DNA from: JBNLBS01 sp050303415
GTDB lineage: Bacteria > Pseudomonadota > Gammaproteobacteria > Methylococcales > Methylomonadaceae
Length of the DNA stretch: 64,000 nt
Assembly (NCBI GenBank): GCA_050303415.1
Contig: JBNLBS010000019.1
Coordinates: 16,545-80,544, forward strand
Reading direction: 5' to 3'
The notes below the pieces were generated by a model. That model did not search any database and was not told where the DNA came from. It saw only the letters and a program-made list of their open reading frames with translations. This document shows positions 34,006 to 43,314 of the stretch, one piece after another; position 1 is the stretch's first letter, and each line of letters begins with the position of its first letter. The translations under genes and the position numbers were made by a program.

Positions 34006-35145
34006 ATGTTTATCAAACGATTTATCATTGCCGAAAATGAACGCGGTTTGTTTTTTCACAACCGGACTTTACAGGACATTATGGAATCCGGCGTCTACAC
34101 CTTTGTCGATTGGCGCAACCGGATTAAAGTCGAAATTTTCGACTTGAACGAACCGGTTTTTAAACACAGTCTGGAGGATGTGTTGTTAAAGCAGCACGAG
34201 GATTTATGCAAAACCTATTTCCAGGTCATCCAGCTGAATGAAAACCAAGTAGGTTTGGTCTACCGCAACGGCCTATTATCTGAGGTGTTACCGCCTTCTA
34301 CCAGAACGTTTTACTGGAAAGGTTTGATTGATATAGACGTTGAAGTCATCGACATTAAATCCGATTTTCAATTGGATGCAGACAAGACCCGGTTATTGAC
34401 CCGTGTGCGAGATGCTGCATTGGTCAGGGTTTTGGCTAACTACATCACTGTTGCCGAAGTGGCGGACCAGCATGTCGGTTTATTGATTGTCGACGGTCAG
34501 TTGATCAAGGAATTACAGCCTGGTGTCTATGCATTTTGGCGTTTCAACCGCTCGATTAAAGTCGAAATGGTCGATAAACGGGTTCAAATGATGGAAGTCT
34601 CAGGTCAGGAAATTTTGACCGGAGACAAAGTGTCATTACGAATCAATCTGTCAGTGGCCTTTCAAATACAGGATGCGGTGAAAATACGTTCAGCATTCAA
34701 GGATATGTTCGATTACTTGTACCGCGAATTGCAATTCGGTTTACGACAAGCGGTAGCCGGTAATACGTTGGATAATTTATTAGCGGAAAAAGGTTCGGCC
34801 GAACAATGTGTATTTAAATACATTTTGGAAAGGATTCAAGATTGCGGTATTCGCTTTATTACAGTCGGTATTAAAGACATTATTTTGCCGGGTGATATGA
34901 AGTCGATTTTAAACCAGTTAGTGGAGGCGGAAAAACAGGCTCAGGCCAATGTTTTAAAACGCCGCGAAGAAACCGCAGCAACCCGGTCATTGCTGAACAC
35001 TGCAAAATTGATGGATGAAAATCCAACTTTAATGCGTTTGAAAGAGCTGGAGGTTTTGGAAAAAGTCACCGGCAAAATTGACCGCATGACCGTTTTCGGC
35101 GGTTTGGAAGGTGTCTTAAAAGATACCGTTAAAATCAATGTGTAA
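34006..35145 (+). CDS. Soluble slipin (SPFH/band-7) protein associated with RtcB
   Basis: The 379-aa product has an SPFH/band-7 core (about residues 130-310: GLLIVDGQLIKELQPGVYAFWRF, KVEMVDKRVQMMEVSGQEILTGDKVSLRINLSV). The first ~120 residues look like an extra, diverged SPFH-like copy (ERGLFFHNRTLQDIMESGVYTF). A helical tail is rich in Glu/Lys/Arg. No N-terminal membrane helix is present, unlike typical slipins, so it is probably cytosolic or peripheral. I chose the second ATG (34006) because GGAGGG lies five bases before it. Slipins adjacent to rtcB are a recurring bacterial arrangement; the joint function is unproven. Confidence 0.88.
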   Translation: MFIKRFIIAENERGLFFHNRTLQDIMESGVYTFVDWRNRIKVEIFDLNEPVFKHSLEDVLLKQHEDLCKTYFQVIQLNENQVGLVYRNGLLSEVLPPSTRTFYWKGLIDIDVEVIDIKSDFQLDADKTRLLTRVRDAALVRVLANYITVAEVADQHVGLLIVDGQLIKELQPGVYAFWRFNRSIKVEMVDKRVQMMEVSGQEILTGDKVSLRINLSVAFQIQDAVKIRSAFKDMFDYLYRELQFGLRQAVAGNTLDNLLAEKGSAEQCVFKYILERIQDCGIRFITVGIKDIILPGDMKSILNQLVEAEKQAQANVLKRREETAATRSLLNTAKLMDENPTLMRLKELEVLEKVTGKIDRMTVFGGLEGVLKDTVKINV

Positions 35146-35260
35146 CTATCAGATCTTCTTGGTTAAGCACCATTGCAGTGTTAAACACTGCAAACTGATT
35201 TGTTACATAGAGCAGGAATAAGACCCGGGCAATGGGGCTCGGGTCGATGAGGATAAGATT

Positions 35261-36457
35261 ATGCCTATAAAAATGAAAATGACAAAAGGCAAGGTACCGG
35301 TCAAAGTTTGGACCGAAGATATTGAATACGGTGCCATTCAGCAATTATGCAATATCGCGCAAATGCCGTTTATCCATAGTCATGTTGCGGCCATGCCTGA
35401 TGTGCATCAGGGGATTGGCGCAACCGTGGGTTCGGTGATACCGACCAAGGGCGCCATTATACCTACCGCAGTGGGTGTTGATATCGGCTGCGGAATGAAT
35501 GCGGTCAGGTTAACGCTTAAAGCTGAACAATTACCGGACACTCTAAAACCGGTGCGTAACGCCATTGAAGCGGCCGTACCTGTCGGCTTTGCCATGCATA
35601 ACAAAGATATGGCCAGACATTCGACCATTATTGCTTTGGCCGAACCATTGGGCCGATTACAGGAAAAGCATCCGGCGATCAAAAAAATGCAGAAAAAGCC
35701 ATTTCAAACCTGGGTTAGACAACTGGGTACTTTGGGTGGCGGCAACCATTTTATTGAACTGTGCCTGGATGAAAGCAACGACGTCTGGATTATGCTGCAT
35801 TCCGGCAGTCGGGGTATTGGTAATGCGATCGGACGTTACTTTATCCAGTTGGCCAAAAAAGATATGGGGCAACAACTGGGACATTTACCGGATAAGGATC
35901 TGGCCTATTTTACTGAAGGTGCACAATACTTTGAGGATTATGTCGAAGCCGTGCATTGGGCGCAGGATTATGCCATGTGGAATCGCAGGGAAATAATGCG
36001 TTCGATAGTTGATGCATTGAAAGACGTCCTGCCGCGATTTCAAGTCAGCAAGGAAGCGATTAATTGCCATCATAATTATGTTGCGCTCGAACAGCATTTC
36101 GGGGAACAGGTTTATCTGACCCGCAAAGGGGCGATCAGTGCCGGCCAAGGCGAGCTGGGTATTATTCCCGGCAGCATGGGGGCCAAGTCCTATATCGTTC
36201 GGGGTAAAGGTTGTGCCGCTTCATTTCATTCCTGCTCACATGGTGCTGGCCGGGTAATGAGTCGTTCACAGGCCAAAAAACGCTACAGTTATCGGGATGT
36301 CGAAGCGCAGACTGAAGGCATTGAATGCCGAAAAGACAGCGGCGTTATCGATGAAATTCCGGCGGCCTATAAGGATATTGATCACGTAATGGAGAACCAA
36401 TCAGACTTGGTTGAGATTGTACATACCCTGAAACAAGTCGTTTGCGTCAAAGGATAA
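35261..36457 (+). CDS. rtcB: RNA 3'-phosphate/2',3'-cyclic phosphate ligase RtcB
   Basis: RtcB joins RNA ends with a 2',3'-cyclic phosphate or 3'-phosphate to 5'-OH ends using GTP and Mn2+, repairing RNAs cut by ribotoxins. Signature residues are present: the metal-binding cysteine in VGVDIGCGMNAVR, GGGNHFIELC, MLHSGSRGIGN, CHHNYVALE, and the guanylated histidine region SCSHGAGRVMSRSQA. At 398 aa it is full length for a stand-alone ligase, and GAGGATAAG precedes the start. It follows slipin by 115 bases and precedes an uncharacterised gene. No rtcA, archease or RtcR is nearby. Confidence 0.97.
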   Translation: MPIKMKMTKGKVPVKVWTEDIEYGAIQQLCNIAQMPFIHSHVAAMPDVHQGIGATVGSVIPTKGAIIPTAVGVDIGCGMNAVRLTLKAEQLPDTLKPVRNAIEAAVPVGFAMHNKDMARHSTIIALAEPLGRLQEKHPAIKKMQKKPFQTWVRQLGTLGGGNHFIELCLDESNDVWIMLHSGSRGIGNAIGRYFIQLAKKDMGQQLGHLPDKDLAYFTEGAQYFEDYVEAVHWAQDYAMWNRREIMRSIVDALKDVLPRFQVSKEAINCHHNYVALEQHFGEQVYLTRKGAISAGQGELGIIPGSMGAKSYIVRGKGCAASFHSCSHGAGRVMSRSQAKKRYSYRDVEAQTEGIECRKDSGVIDEIPAAYKDIDHVMENQSDLVEIVHTLKQVVCVKG

Positions 36458-36506
36458 GCCGGATGTTCGGTTGGGCATCCGGTTTTATTGCAACAGGAAA
36501 ATTGTT

Positions 36507-37484
36507 ATGAAACTGGAAACTATTAAAGAAATTATTGAAATCATGCCTAAAGGTAAAACCAGATTTCACTATTTTAAAGATCGCTACGCTTTAATGTTGT
36601 TATCCGATTTAATTGAAGACGGGATTAAACTTTCCGAGCTTAAGACGACACCTTGGGCAAAACTGTTGAACCGACCGCTGGTTAAAAGCTTGAGCTCCCA
36701 GTGTGGTGACGGTGTGCTTTATAAGCATGATCTGGACAGTATCTGGCCGGATTTTACCAGGCAGTTTTTACTTACATTAAGCCAATGGGGCGGAGAACGG
36801 GCAAGCTGGCAACAAACCTGCCGACATGGCTACAATCTGGTATTGCAACTGAATTTCAGCAATCAGCATCATGCCTTGTTTAACAAACTGCTAAGGCCGA
36901 TGAAACATCATAGCCTACGCAGTTGCGGGCATCCGGTTATGCAGCCGGATGAACGTGAGTTATTTCGGGAAACACTGGCCTGGGCACGTATAGATCTGGA
37001 TTTTGACCGCAATGAAGCCCTGATTGAAGAAATTCAAAACGACTGGCTTAGGAATGCGCTATGGTGGTTGAGTTATGTCAAAAGATGTCAAAAAAATCAA
37101 CGACGGTTACCCGCAAATTACTGTTTGCAGACCGACTTGGAAAAAGTCCAAAGCTATTGCGATAAAGTATTAATGCCATACCGCAAAATGTGGGATGAAG
37201 CGATGTTGGCGGCCAGCATCGATTTTATCTACAAGCAGCTGGGTATAAACGTCATTTATTATCACAGCTACGAAAGCGGCGCCTGGTTAAAGTCCATCTC
37301 ATCTACGCTGCCGCCTCGGTCTTTATATACCGATTTACCTAAGCGCTTTTGTTTTACCTGTACCGAACAGGAGCCGACTTTCCTATCTGAAGATCGGTAC
37401 TTTAGAAACCGTAAACGCAAGGGTAAACACCTAAACTATTACTGGTATAGGATGGATTTGGGAGCTGGTCATGTTACGGCCTAG
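36507..37484 (+). CDS. Uncharacterised RtcB-linked protein
   Basis: I do not recognise this 325-aa protein. It is soluble, rich in Trp/Tyr/Leu and basic residues, and looks mostly helical. Distinctive stretches are KGKTRFHYFKDRYALMLLSD near the start, GERASWQQTCRHGYNLVLQL, and a C-terminal block YYHSYESGAWLKSIS, PPRSLYTDLPKRF and RYFRNRKRKGKHLNYYWYR whose aromatic and basic residues could bind RNA (inference). Start MKLETIKEI has AGGA about 10 bases upstream. Its position 49 bases after rtcB in the same direction implies a role in the same RNA-repair process. Confidence 0.75.
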   Translation: MKLETIKEIIEIMPKGKTRFHYFKDRYALMLLSDLIEDGIKLSELKTTPWAKLLNRPLVKSLSSQCGDGVLYKHDLDSIWPDFTRQFLLTLSQWGGERASWQQTCRHGYNLVLQLNFSNQHHALFNKLLRPMKHHSLRSCGHPVMQPDERELFRETLAWARIDLDFDRNEALIEEIQNDWLRNALWWLSYVKRCQKNQRRLPANYCLQTDLEKVQSYCDKVLMPYRKMWDEAMLAASIDFIYKQLGINVIYYHSYESGAWLKSISSTLPPRSLYTDLPKRFCFTCTEQEPTFLSEDRYFRNRKRKGKHLNYYWYRMDLGAGHVTA

Positions 37485-37674
37485 GAACTATGTCGCTCGT
37501 TCACCGATGTTACGCAAAGGCGGCGTGCACGAGCGTTGTCAATCCGGTAAACGCCAACAGCAAAAACAGGATCTAAAGGGTGAACTGGACTCTTTGGCGT
37601 TGACTGATCATGACCTGGAAGAAAATCAGCTAAACCCAGATGCCAATAAAAATACCGAGGAGTTTTTTAGTTAA
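37471..37674 (+). CDS. Small basic protein at the end of the RtcB locus
   Basis: A 67-aa frame overlaps the previous gene by 14 bases and is preceded by GGGAG at good spacing, so translation is plausible. The first half is strongly basic (RPRNYVARSPMLRKGGVH, SGKRQQQKQDLKGEL), the second acidic (DHDLEENQLNPDANKNTEE). Such a charge split is seen in small nucleic-acid-associated proteins, but I recognise no family with certainty. It is the last gene of the putative slipin-rtcB operon; the following bases contain a dispersed hairpin repeat. Confidence 0.6.
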   Translation: MLRPRNYVARSPMLRKGGVHERCQSGKRQQQKQDLKGELDSLALTDHDLEENQLNPDANKNTEEFFS

Positions 37675-37698
37675 TTAACTCAAAGGGATAAGAGCATG

Positions 37699-37735
37699 TG
37701 ACAACGGGGCCTGGATGCCCCGCCTGACAAAACCA
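37699..37735. repeat. GGGGC-hairpin repeat, copy 2
   Basis: TGACAACGGGGCCTGGATG then CCCCGCCTGACAAAACC; the core matches the copy at 18,122-18,156 with a few transitions. CGGGGC/GCCCCG forms the same hairpin. It lies between the RtcB locus and the convergent malic enzyme gene. Confidence 0.8.
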
Positions 37736-37771
37736 CTTAAAAAATAGTTAAGTACCAGAGATACTAGACAC

Positions 37772-39469
37772 TTATATAGAGGTTCTTCTATATTGCCGGT
37801 ATTCAGGAAACCAAAAGTTTTCAGCGATAGCCTGTTTAAGTTCCTCGGCGGATATTTTTTTGGCAACCTTATCTTCCATCGCCTGCATCCCTACAGCAAA
37901 GGCAATCGTCCGGCTCAGCTTACGAATATCCTTCAAAGCGGGCAACAAATCCTGACTGTCCCCCAATACCCAGGGCGAACAATCTGCCAACGCCTTACTG
38001 GCTGCCATAAACATATTATCGGTCACATACTCCGCAGCGCAGGCCACAACACCCAAGCCGACACCCGGAAAAATATAACTATTATTGCATTGGGCAATAG
38101 CGTAAGATTGCCCCTCAAAAACAACGGGCTGAAAAGGACTGCCGGTAGCCACTATCGCATTTCCCTCTGTCCAGTTGATGACATCCTCAGGCAACACCTC
38201 AACCCGTGAAGTGGGGTTAGAAAGCGGTAAAACAATGGGTCTGGAGCAATGTTGATAGATGAACTCGATCATCTCCTGCGTAATCATTCCAGGCTGACCG
38301 GAAACGCCAATGATAATGCTGGGCTTGGCTCCTTTAACAGTATCCAGTAAATCCACTTTCGGGCTCGACATTCCCCAGTCATCTAGGATAGTCACGGGCT
38401 TGGCAAATTTTTCCTGAAAATCCTGAATTCTCTCATTTCCCTCCAGCAACAGACCCTGGCTATTACAAAGGAAAATGCGATCCAAAGCCTGCTGTTCCGA
38501 TACCCCCTCCAGTTGCATATGCGCAATAATTTGTTCGGCAATACCACAACCGGCGGAACCCGCACCGACAAACACAATGGTTTGATCTTTTAACGCTTTC
38601 TTCTGTACCCGGCAAGCGGCTAACAACGTGCCGACGGCAACAGCCGCCGTACCTTGTATATCATCATTAAAGGTACAAATATTCTGACGATATTTTTGCA
38701 GCAAAGGTGTGGCATGATGCTGGGCAAAATCTTCAAATTGAATCATGGCATGCGGCCAGCGACGCTTAACTCCAGCAATAAATTGATCTATAAACCGGTA
38801 ATATTCATCGCCGGTAATTCGCTCATGCCGCCACCCCATATATAAAGGATCACTTAGTAATTGCTGATTATTGGTACCTACGTCCAGGGTAACAGGCAGA
38901 GTATAGGCCGGACTGATACCACCGCAGGCGGAATACAATGCCAGTTTGCCGATAGGAATCCCCATACCGCCTATGCCCTGGTCGCCCAACCCCAAAATAC
39001 GTTCGCTATCAGTCACCACTATAATCTTGATTTTTTGTTTGGTCACATTTTGCAGAATATCGTCTATCTGATCACGTTCGGGGTAAGCAATAAAAATCCC
39101 CCGTTTGCGCCGATAAATTCGGGAAAACAACTGGCAGGCCAGACCAACAGTGGGTGTATAGATAACCGGCATCATTTCCGGCAGATAGGTAATAATCAAA
39201 CGAAAATACAAGGTCTCATTGGCATCCTGAATATTACGCAGATAAATGTGCTTATCCAGATCATTATTAAACTGGGAAAACTGTTGATAAGCACGCTCGA
39301 CTTGCTGCTCAATGGTTTCAACAACTTCCGGCAGCAAACCTTGCAAATTGAACGTCTGCCGTTCCTCCTGACTGAATGCGCAATCTTTGTTTAGCAGCGA
39401 AGTTTCTAATAAAGACTGCCCGGAATAATGAATGTATATAGGGCGTTTTTGATGATCTTCACTATTCAT
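37772..39469 (-). CDS. maeA: NAD-dependent malic enzyme
   Basis: MaeA oxidatively decarboxylates malate to pyruvate with NAD. The 565-aa length equals that of the enterobacterial enzyme, and the sequence is close throughout: GLLPEVVETIEQQVERAY, YLRNIQDANETLYFRL, MPVIYTPTVGLACQLFS, ILGLGDQGIGGMGIPIGKLALYSACGGI with the catalytic lysine, FNDDIQGTAAV with metal ligands, and the NAD-binding FVGAGSAGCGIAEQI. The ATG at 39469 has AAGGA 7 bases upstream, so the longer frame to 39505 is rejected. In a methylotroph it would link C4 acids to pyruvate. Confidence 0.96.
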   Translation of the reverse strand: MNSEDHQKRPIYIHYSGQSLLETSLLNKDCAFSQEERQTFNLQGLLPEVVETIEQQVERAYQQFSQFNNDLDKHIYLRNIQDANETLYFRLIITYLPEMMPVIYTPTVGLACQLFSRIYRRKRGIFIAYPERDQIDDILQNVTKQKIKIIVVTDSERILGLGDQGIGGMGIPIGKLALYSACGGISPAYTLPVTLDVGTNNQQLLSDPLYMGWRHERITGDEYYRFIDQFIAGVKRRWPHAMIQFEDFAQHHATPLLQKYRQNICTFNDDIQGTAAVAVGTLLAACRVQKKALKDQTIVFVGAGSAGCGIAEQIIAHMQLEGVSEQQALDRIFLCNSQGLLLEGNERIQDFQEKFAKPVTILDDWGMSSPKVDLLDTVKGAKPSIIIGVSGQPGMITQEMIEFIYQHCSRPIVLPLSNPTSRVEVLPEDVINWTEGNAIVATGSPFQPVVFEGQSYAIAQCNNSYIFPGVGLGVVACAAEYVTDNMFMAASKALADCSPWVLGDSQDLLPALKDIRKLSRTIAFAVGMQAMEDKVAKKISAEELKQAIAENFWFPEYRQYRRTSI

Positions 39470-39909
39470 AGTAATTCCTTTATAAACTGACTGTTGCTGA
39501 TTCAAACCATTAATCGAGTTAATAATACAGTGTATTTTTACTCAATTTCCTCTTATTGCCTGAAAAAAGATTAAAGCGCAAAAACTCTTGGATTGATAAA
39601 CAGGTTTTTCTGAAACTTTCTTGAACCCGGACAAGAACGATAGTAGCAATTTTTACCCGTATGAACACTAGATTAGTTTTTTATCATTGCTGATTCGGGC
39701 GGAACAGCATGCTTAATACTGAATTCACATTAATAAATTTCGACCCTCCTAAATCGTTCCCTGTTTATCGACTGACCTACAATCTTAAATGTGTTCACCA
39801 AGCGAAATGTCTATGAGCTAAAACTCCAGCCAAAACCAGGGGGTTAAGGGAGAAAAAGACCGGTTTAAACTACCGCAAAGTTAAATAGTTTTGCTCAGGC
39901 TTTTGAATC
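39470..39909. other. Intergenic, no gene recognised
   Basis: AT-rich 440-base gap between maeA and the glutaredoxin-like gene. Apart from the maeA ribosome site at its left edge I find no open frame with a credible start, no clear promoter and no strong hairpin. Confidence 0.5.
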
Positions 39910-40275
39910 TCACCTATATTTAAGTGATTTTAAAGCAGCTGCATATTTTTTTTTATTAAACCCTTTTAGAACTTTTCCATTGATAACGGCTAAAGGTATT
40001 CCGCTGTAACCGGGCGCTATTTCTTTTTTACGTGCAGCAGCATCCCAATCCTCTTCAATATCATATTTATTATATGAAATACCGTTGGCATCCAGATAAG
40101 CAATGGCCTTCCGACAATAAGGACACCAGCTGGTTACATAAATATCAACTTGAGCTTGGGAATCAGTTTCAGAGTAACTTCCGCTAGAACCGGAATCCCA
40201 TTCAATCACGTCAATATCTGCATAACAGGGTTGTAATGCCATAATAAAAACAACTAATAACTTCACAATATTCAT
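39910..40275 (-). CDS. Periplasmic glutaredoxin-like protein
   Basis: A signal peptide (NIVKLLVVFIMALQPCYA) and a Ser/Gly/Asp-rich linker lead to a glutaredoxin fold of about 75 residues: VDIYVTSWCPYCRKAIAYLDANGISYNKYDIEED, with active site CPYC, then the cis-proline motif GYSGIPLAVINGKVLKGF. The CPYC pair is the classic glutaredoxin motif, but the protein should act in the periplasm, where glutathione-dependent reduction is less usual. It may handle disulfides of an exported partner. Length 121 aa; no linked partner gene. Confidence 0.88.
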   Translation of the reverse strand: MNIVKLLVVFIMALQPCYADIDVIEWDSGSSGSYSETDSQAQVDIYVTSWCPYCRKAIAYLDANGISYNKYDIEEDWDAAARKKEIAPGYSGIPLAVINGKVLKGFNKKKYAAALKSLKYR

Positions 40276-40373
40276 TTTAAAATGCCCTTAATGAGTTATA
40301 GCGTCGTCGCCTGATTACCAACATTTGTATTGCTCTGACAAAAGAGCATAAAAGAAGCACGGCTTGTCAGCAA

Positions 40374-42329
40374 TCAGATTTCGCTCAGCCAGTAAAAACC
40401 GAATGACGGAATAACCAAGGTATTCTTAAAAATATCCGGTTCCTGTCCGGTATATAAGTCGATCAGATGTCCATATTGGGCTTTGGCCCAGTCACCTATC
40501 TCGTCCAGATTTAGATGTTGGGGTTTATTACTGAAATTAGCGATGACCAATACCCGCTCACTTGGTTTACTGGGTTGATAACGCCCTATTATAAATAAGT
40601 GGGGATTTTTAACTTCAATCAACTCACGGTTATTAAAATCGGCAAAGACTTCTATTTCCTTGCGTACCGCAATCATTCTTTTTAATGCCATGAATATTTC
40701 ATATTCAACGGTTCCTGTAGAATGCCTTAGCTCAGCTTTTTCCCAGTCAATGATCGGTCTATGCACCCAGCGTGAATCATCGGCTTTATTGGGGTCATTC
40801 AGATAACTACTGTCATTTATTGTGCCTAATTCATCACCATAGTAAAGTAACGGAATACCGCCGAAAGATAAAATCATTCCGTGCAACAACAGTATAATTT
40901 TGACCGCATCTGCTGTTGCCTTTTCATCCCCCGTTTCCAAAGCATATTGCAAGCCGACCAAAGATGCCAATGAACCGGAAATACGCGCATCCCCGGTTTT
41001 TTCATTCTGGCTGAAAGGCAGCCCTCTGGCGTGGGAATCATCAAATTTGCCGGTGTAATAATCAATCAGGAACTTTCGATGGGAAAACGGTTCGTACCCT
41101 GCCTGCACAATGTCTCTATCATCGAATCCCAGACCGATATCATCATGACAGCGAACATAGTTCAACCAGGTTGCCCGCTCAAGTTTAACCGGCAGACTTT
41201 TAATGCCCCGATTGAGAAGCTGGGTGTTTTTAGTGGCCACAGCATCCCATAATAAAGCCATAAACGTTGCATTATAGGCAATCTCACACTCCTTGGCGAT
41301 AACCGCATCTTCACCAAAATATTTAATGACTTCCACCGGGGCAACGATAGCTTCGGCAATAAAAACCACGCCCGGTGCTGTTACCTGACAGCAGTCTTTC
41401 ATTAATTGCAGAATTAAATGAGCATCCCGCTCATTCTGACAGGTGCTGCCAATTTTTTTTCCTAAAAAAGCGACGGCATCAAGCCGTAATATATCAGCGC
41501 CGTGATTTGCCCAATACAGCAGTACATCGAGCATTTCTATAAAAACAGTAGGATTACTGTAATTCAAGTCCCATTGATAATTGTTAAAAACCGTCATCAC
41601 CCAACGCTTCATGGTATTGTCCCAGGTAAAATTGCCCGGGGCATGTTCCGGAAATACTTCAGGCATGTTTTGCTCAAACATATCGGGGATATTCCGGTTT
41701 TTAAAGGTATAAAAATAATTCCGGTATTTTTTCTCACCTGCGCGTGCTTTTTGCGCCCATTCATGTTCATCTGAGGTATGGTTAACCACCACATCCAGAA
41801 CCAGTAGAATTTCTCTCTGGCGCATCTCAGACGTCAACTGCTGTAAATCGTCTAAGTTGCCGGCACGCTCATCTATTTTCCTGAAGTCACTGACTGCATA
41901 TCCGCCATCACTATTGCCTTCCGGACAGCTCATGATCGGCATAATATGAATCAGGTTTACACCCAGTTCTTGAAAATAATGTAAATGCTCTTTAACGCCA
42001 TTAAGGTTGCCGGCAAAACCGTTACAATATAAAGCCATGCCAACCCATTTTTGCGATAGAAACCAGTTATAGTCCTCCTCTCTGTCAAGATCGAGCTGTT
42101 TTAAATAATCGGGGCGTTTAATGTATTGACGCGCCATCGTTTCCACAAGAGCCAGGGTTTGTTGTTCAAAATCATCCCTATCCCCGTAAAGTCGTTGGAA
42201 TAGTGAATGAATCGCATAAAAATTGGCTCCCAGTCGGGTATAGAAATGGCGTAAGTCCTGTTTGGAAATTTCAGGTTTTATTTGATTAAGAATTTTGTTT
42301 AACAGTGTGTGCGAAACCTGTTCGTACAT
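40374..42329 (-). CDS. ams: Amylosucrase
   Basis: This GH13 enzyme uses sucrose to extend an alpha-1,4-glucan, releasing fructose. Catalytic signatures are DVVVNHTSDEHEW, the nucleophile aspartate in ILRLDAVAFLGK, the acid/base glutamate in VVFIAEAIVAP and the transition-state residues in YVRCHDDIGLG. The N-terminal all-helical domain (NQIKPEISKQDLRHFYTRLGANFYA) is specific to amylosucrases. From the ATG at 42329 it is 651 aa. It is the last gene of the sucrose operon, so stored sucrose can be turned to glycogen-like polymer plus fructose for the adjacent fructokinase. Confidence 0.93.
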   Translation of the reverse strand: MYEQVSHTLLNKILNQIKPEISKQDLRHFYTRLGANFYAIHSLFQRLYGDRDDFEQQTLALVETMARQYIKRPDYLKQLDLDREEDYNWFLSQKWVGMALYCNGFAGNLNGVKEHLHYFQELGVNLIHIMPIMSCPEGNSDGGYAVSDFRKIDERAGNLDDLQQLTSEMRQREILLVLDVVVNHTSDEHEWAQKARAGEKKYRNYFYTFKNRNIPDMFEQNMPEVFPEHAPGNFTWDNTMKRWVMTVFNNYQWDLNYSNPTVFIEMLDVLLYWANHGADILRLDAVAFLGKKIGSTCQNERDAHLILQLMKDCCQVTAPGVVFIAEAIVAPVEVIKYFGEDAVIAKECEIAYNATFMALLWDAVATKNTQLLNRGIKSLPVKLERATWLNYVRCHDDIGLGFDDRDIVQAGYEPFSHRKFLIDYYTGKFDDSHARGLPFSQNEKTGDARISGSLASLVGLQYALETGDEKATADAVKIILLLHGMILSFGGIPLLYYGDELGTINDSSYLNDPNKADDSRWVHRPIIDWEKAELRHSTGTVEYEIFMALKRMIAVRKEIEVFADFNNRELIEVKNPHLFIIGRYQPSKPSERVLVIANFSNKPQHLNLDEIGDWAKAQYGHLIDLYTGQEPDIFKNTLVIPSFGFYWLSEI

Positions 42330-42427
42330 AATCCATCCTGTCACCGGTGCAAAGAAAAGAGAAGTGATAAACACTTTGACTTTTAGACTACCAGTTTAAA
42401 GCAGGGCAAGTCGAATAAAAAAACTCG

Positions 42428-43303
42428 TCAAAACTTCAGCTCATGATAAAAATCAACTGTCGCAGGCGTTGCACCGCGTAAACCAACAATCTTGCCGGCA
42501 AATTGCTGGGCTGCAGTCAGGGTGTCGGTAATTGACCATGCATGCAGTAAACCATGAATAAAAACCGCACTGAATGCATCTCCCGCACCGACGGTATCAA
42601 CGACGTTTTTAACGGTTTCCGGTTGGCTGTAGTGAAATTCCCCGGCCTCAGTTCGCAGTAACACGCCCTGCTCGCCCTGAGTGACAATCAATTGCTCGAT
42701 GCCAAATTGCTGCTGAAGATCTGTCATTGCCTTTTTAATATCGCCGTCTGAAAAACCTAAAAGCTGTAATTCAGCCTGATTTAATTTGACCCAACGAGCC
42801 TGCCCCAGGCACCGGTAAACATCTTCTTTTTGCCACCAGGGACTGCGTAAATTCACATCCAAAAATACGGAAAATTGTGAATTTTCCCTAAGTCGGTTAA
42901 ATGCCGCATTCGAAACGGCATTACGCAATCCCAGAGTGCCATGATACAAAATAGAGTCTGAAGCCAAAGGCTCAAGCTTGTCTGCATCTATGAAATCATA
43001 GGCACAATCCGGTGTAATAGTGTAATGCGGTTCATCATCTGTAAAACTAACCTCAACCTGCCCCGTCGGATACTTTAAATTTCGTTGCACGAAGCCCGTA
43101 TCCAGTCCCCATTCATCCATTGCCAGCAAAATGTGTTGCGCCATCTCATCATCCCCGACAGCTGAGATAAAGCTAGGCTTGTCGCCTAAAGCCTGTAGAT
43201 GCCAGGCAACATTAAAAGGAGCACCGCCCAGGACTTTTTCACCGCTTGGGAAACAGTCAAATAATACTTCGCCAAAGATATAAATTTTTTTATTGTTCAT
43301 CAT
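42428..43303 (-). CDS. Fructokinase (PfkB family)
   Basis: Phosphorylates fructose released by amylosucrase. PfkB signatures: VLGGAPFNVAWHLQALG near the N-terminus and VDTVGAGDAFSAVFIHGLL with the catalytic aspartate. KKIYIFGEVLFDCFPSGEKV is the typical fructokinase opening. Two adjacent ATGs (43303 and 43300) follow AGAGG; either gives ~291 aa, and the longer frame to 43354 overlaps spp and is unlikely. Sits 11 bases after spp. Confidence 0.93.
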   Translation of the reverse strand: MMNNKKIYIFGEVLFDCFPSGEKVLGGAPFNVAWHLQALGDKPSFISAVGDDEMAQHILLAMDEWGLDTGFVQRNLKYPTGQVEVSFTDDEPHYTITPDCAYDFIDADKLEPLASDSILYHGTLGLRNAVSNAAFNRLRENSQFSVFLDVNLRSPWWQKEDVYRCLGQARWVKLNQAELQLLGFSDGDIKKAMTDLQQQFGIEQLIVTQGEQGVLLRTEAGEFHYSQPETVKNVVDTVGAGDAFSAVFIHGLLHAWSITDTLTAAQQFAGKIVGLRGATPATVDFYHELKF

Positions 43304-43314
43304 GAAGCCTCTCT

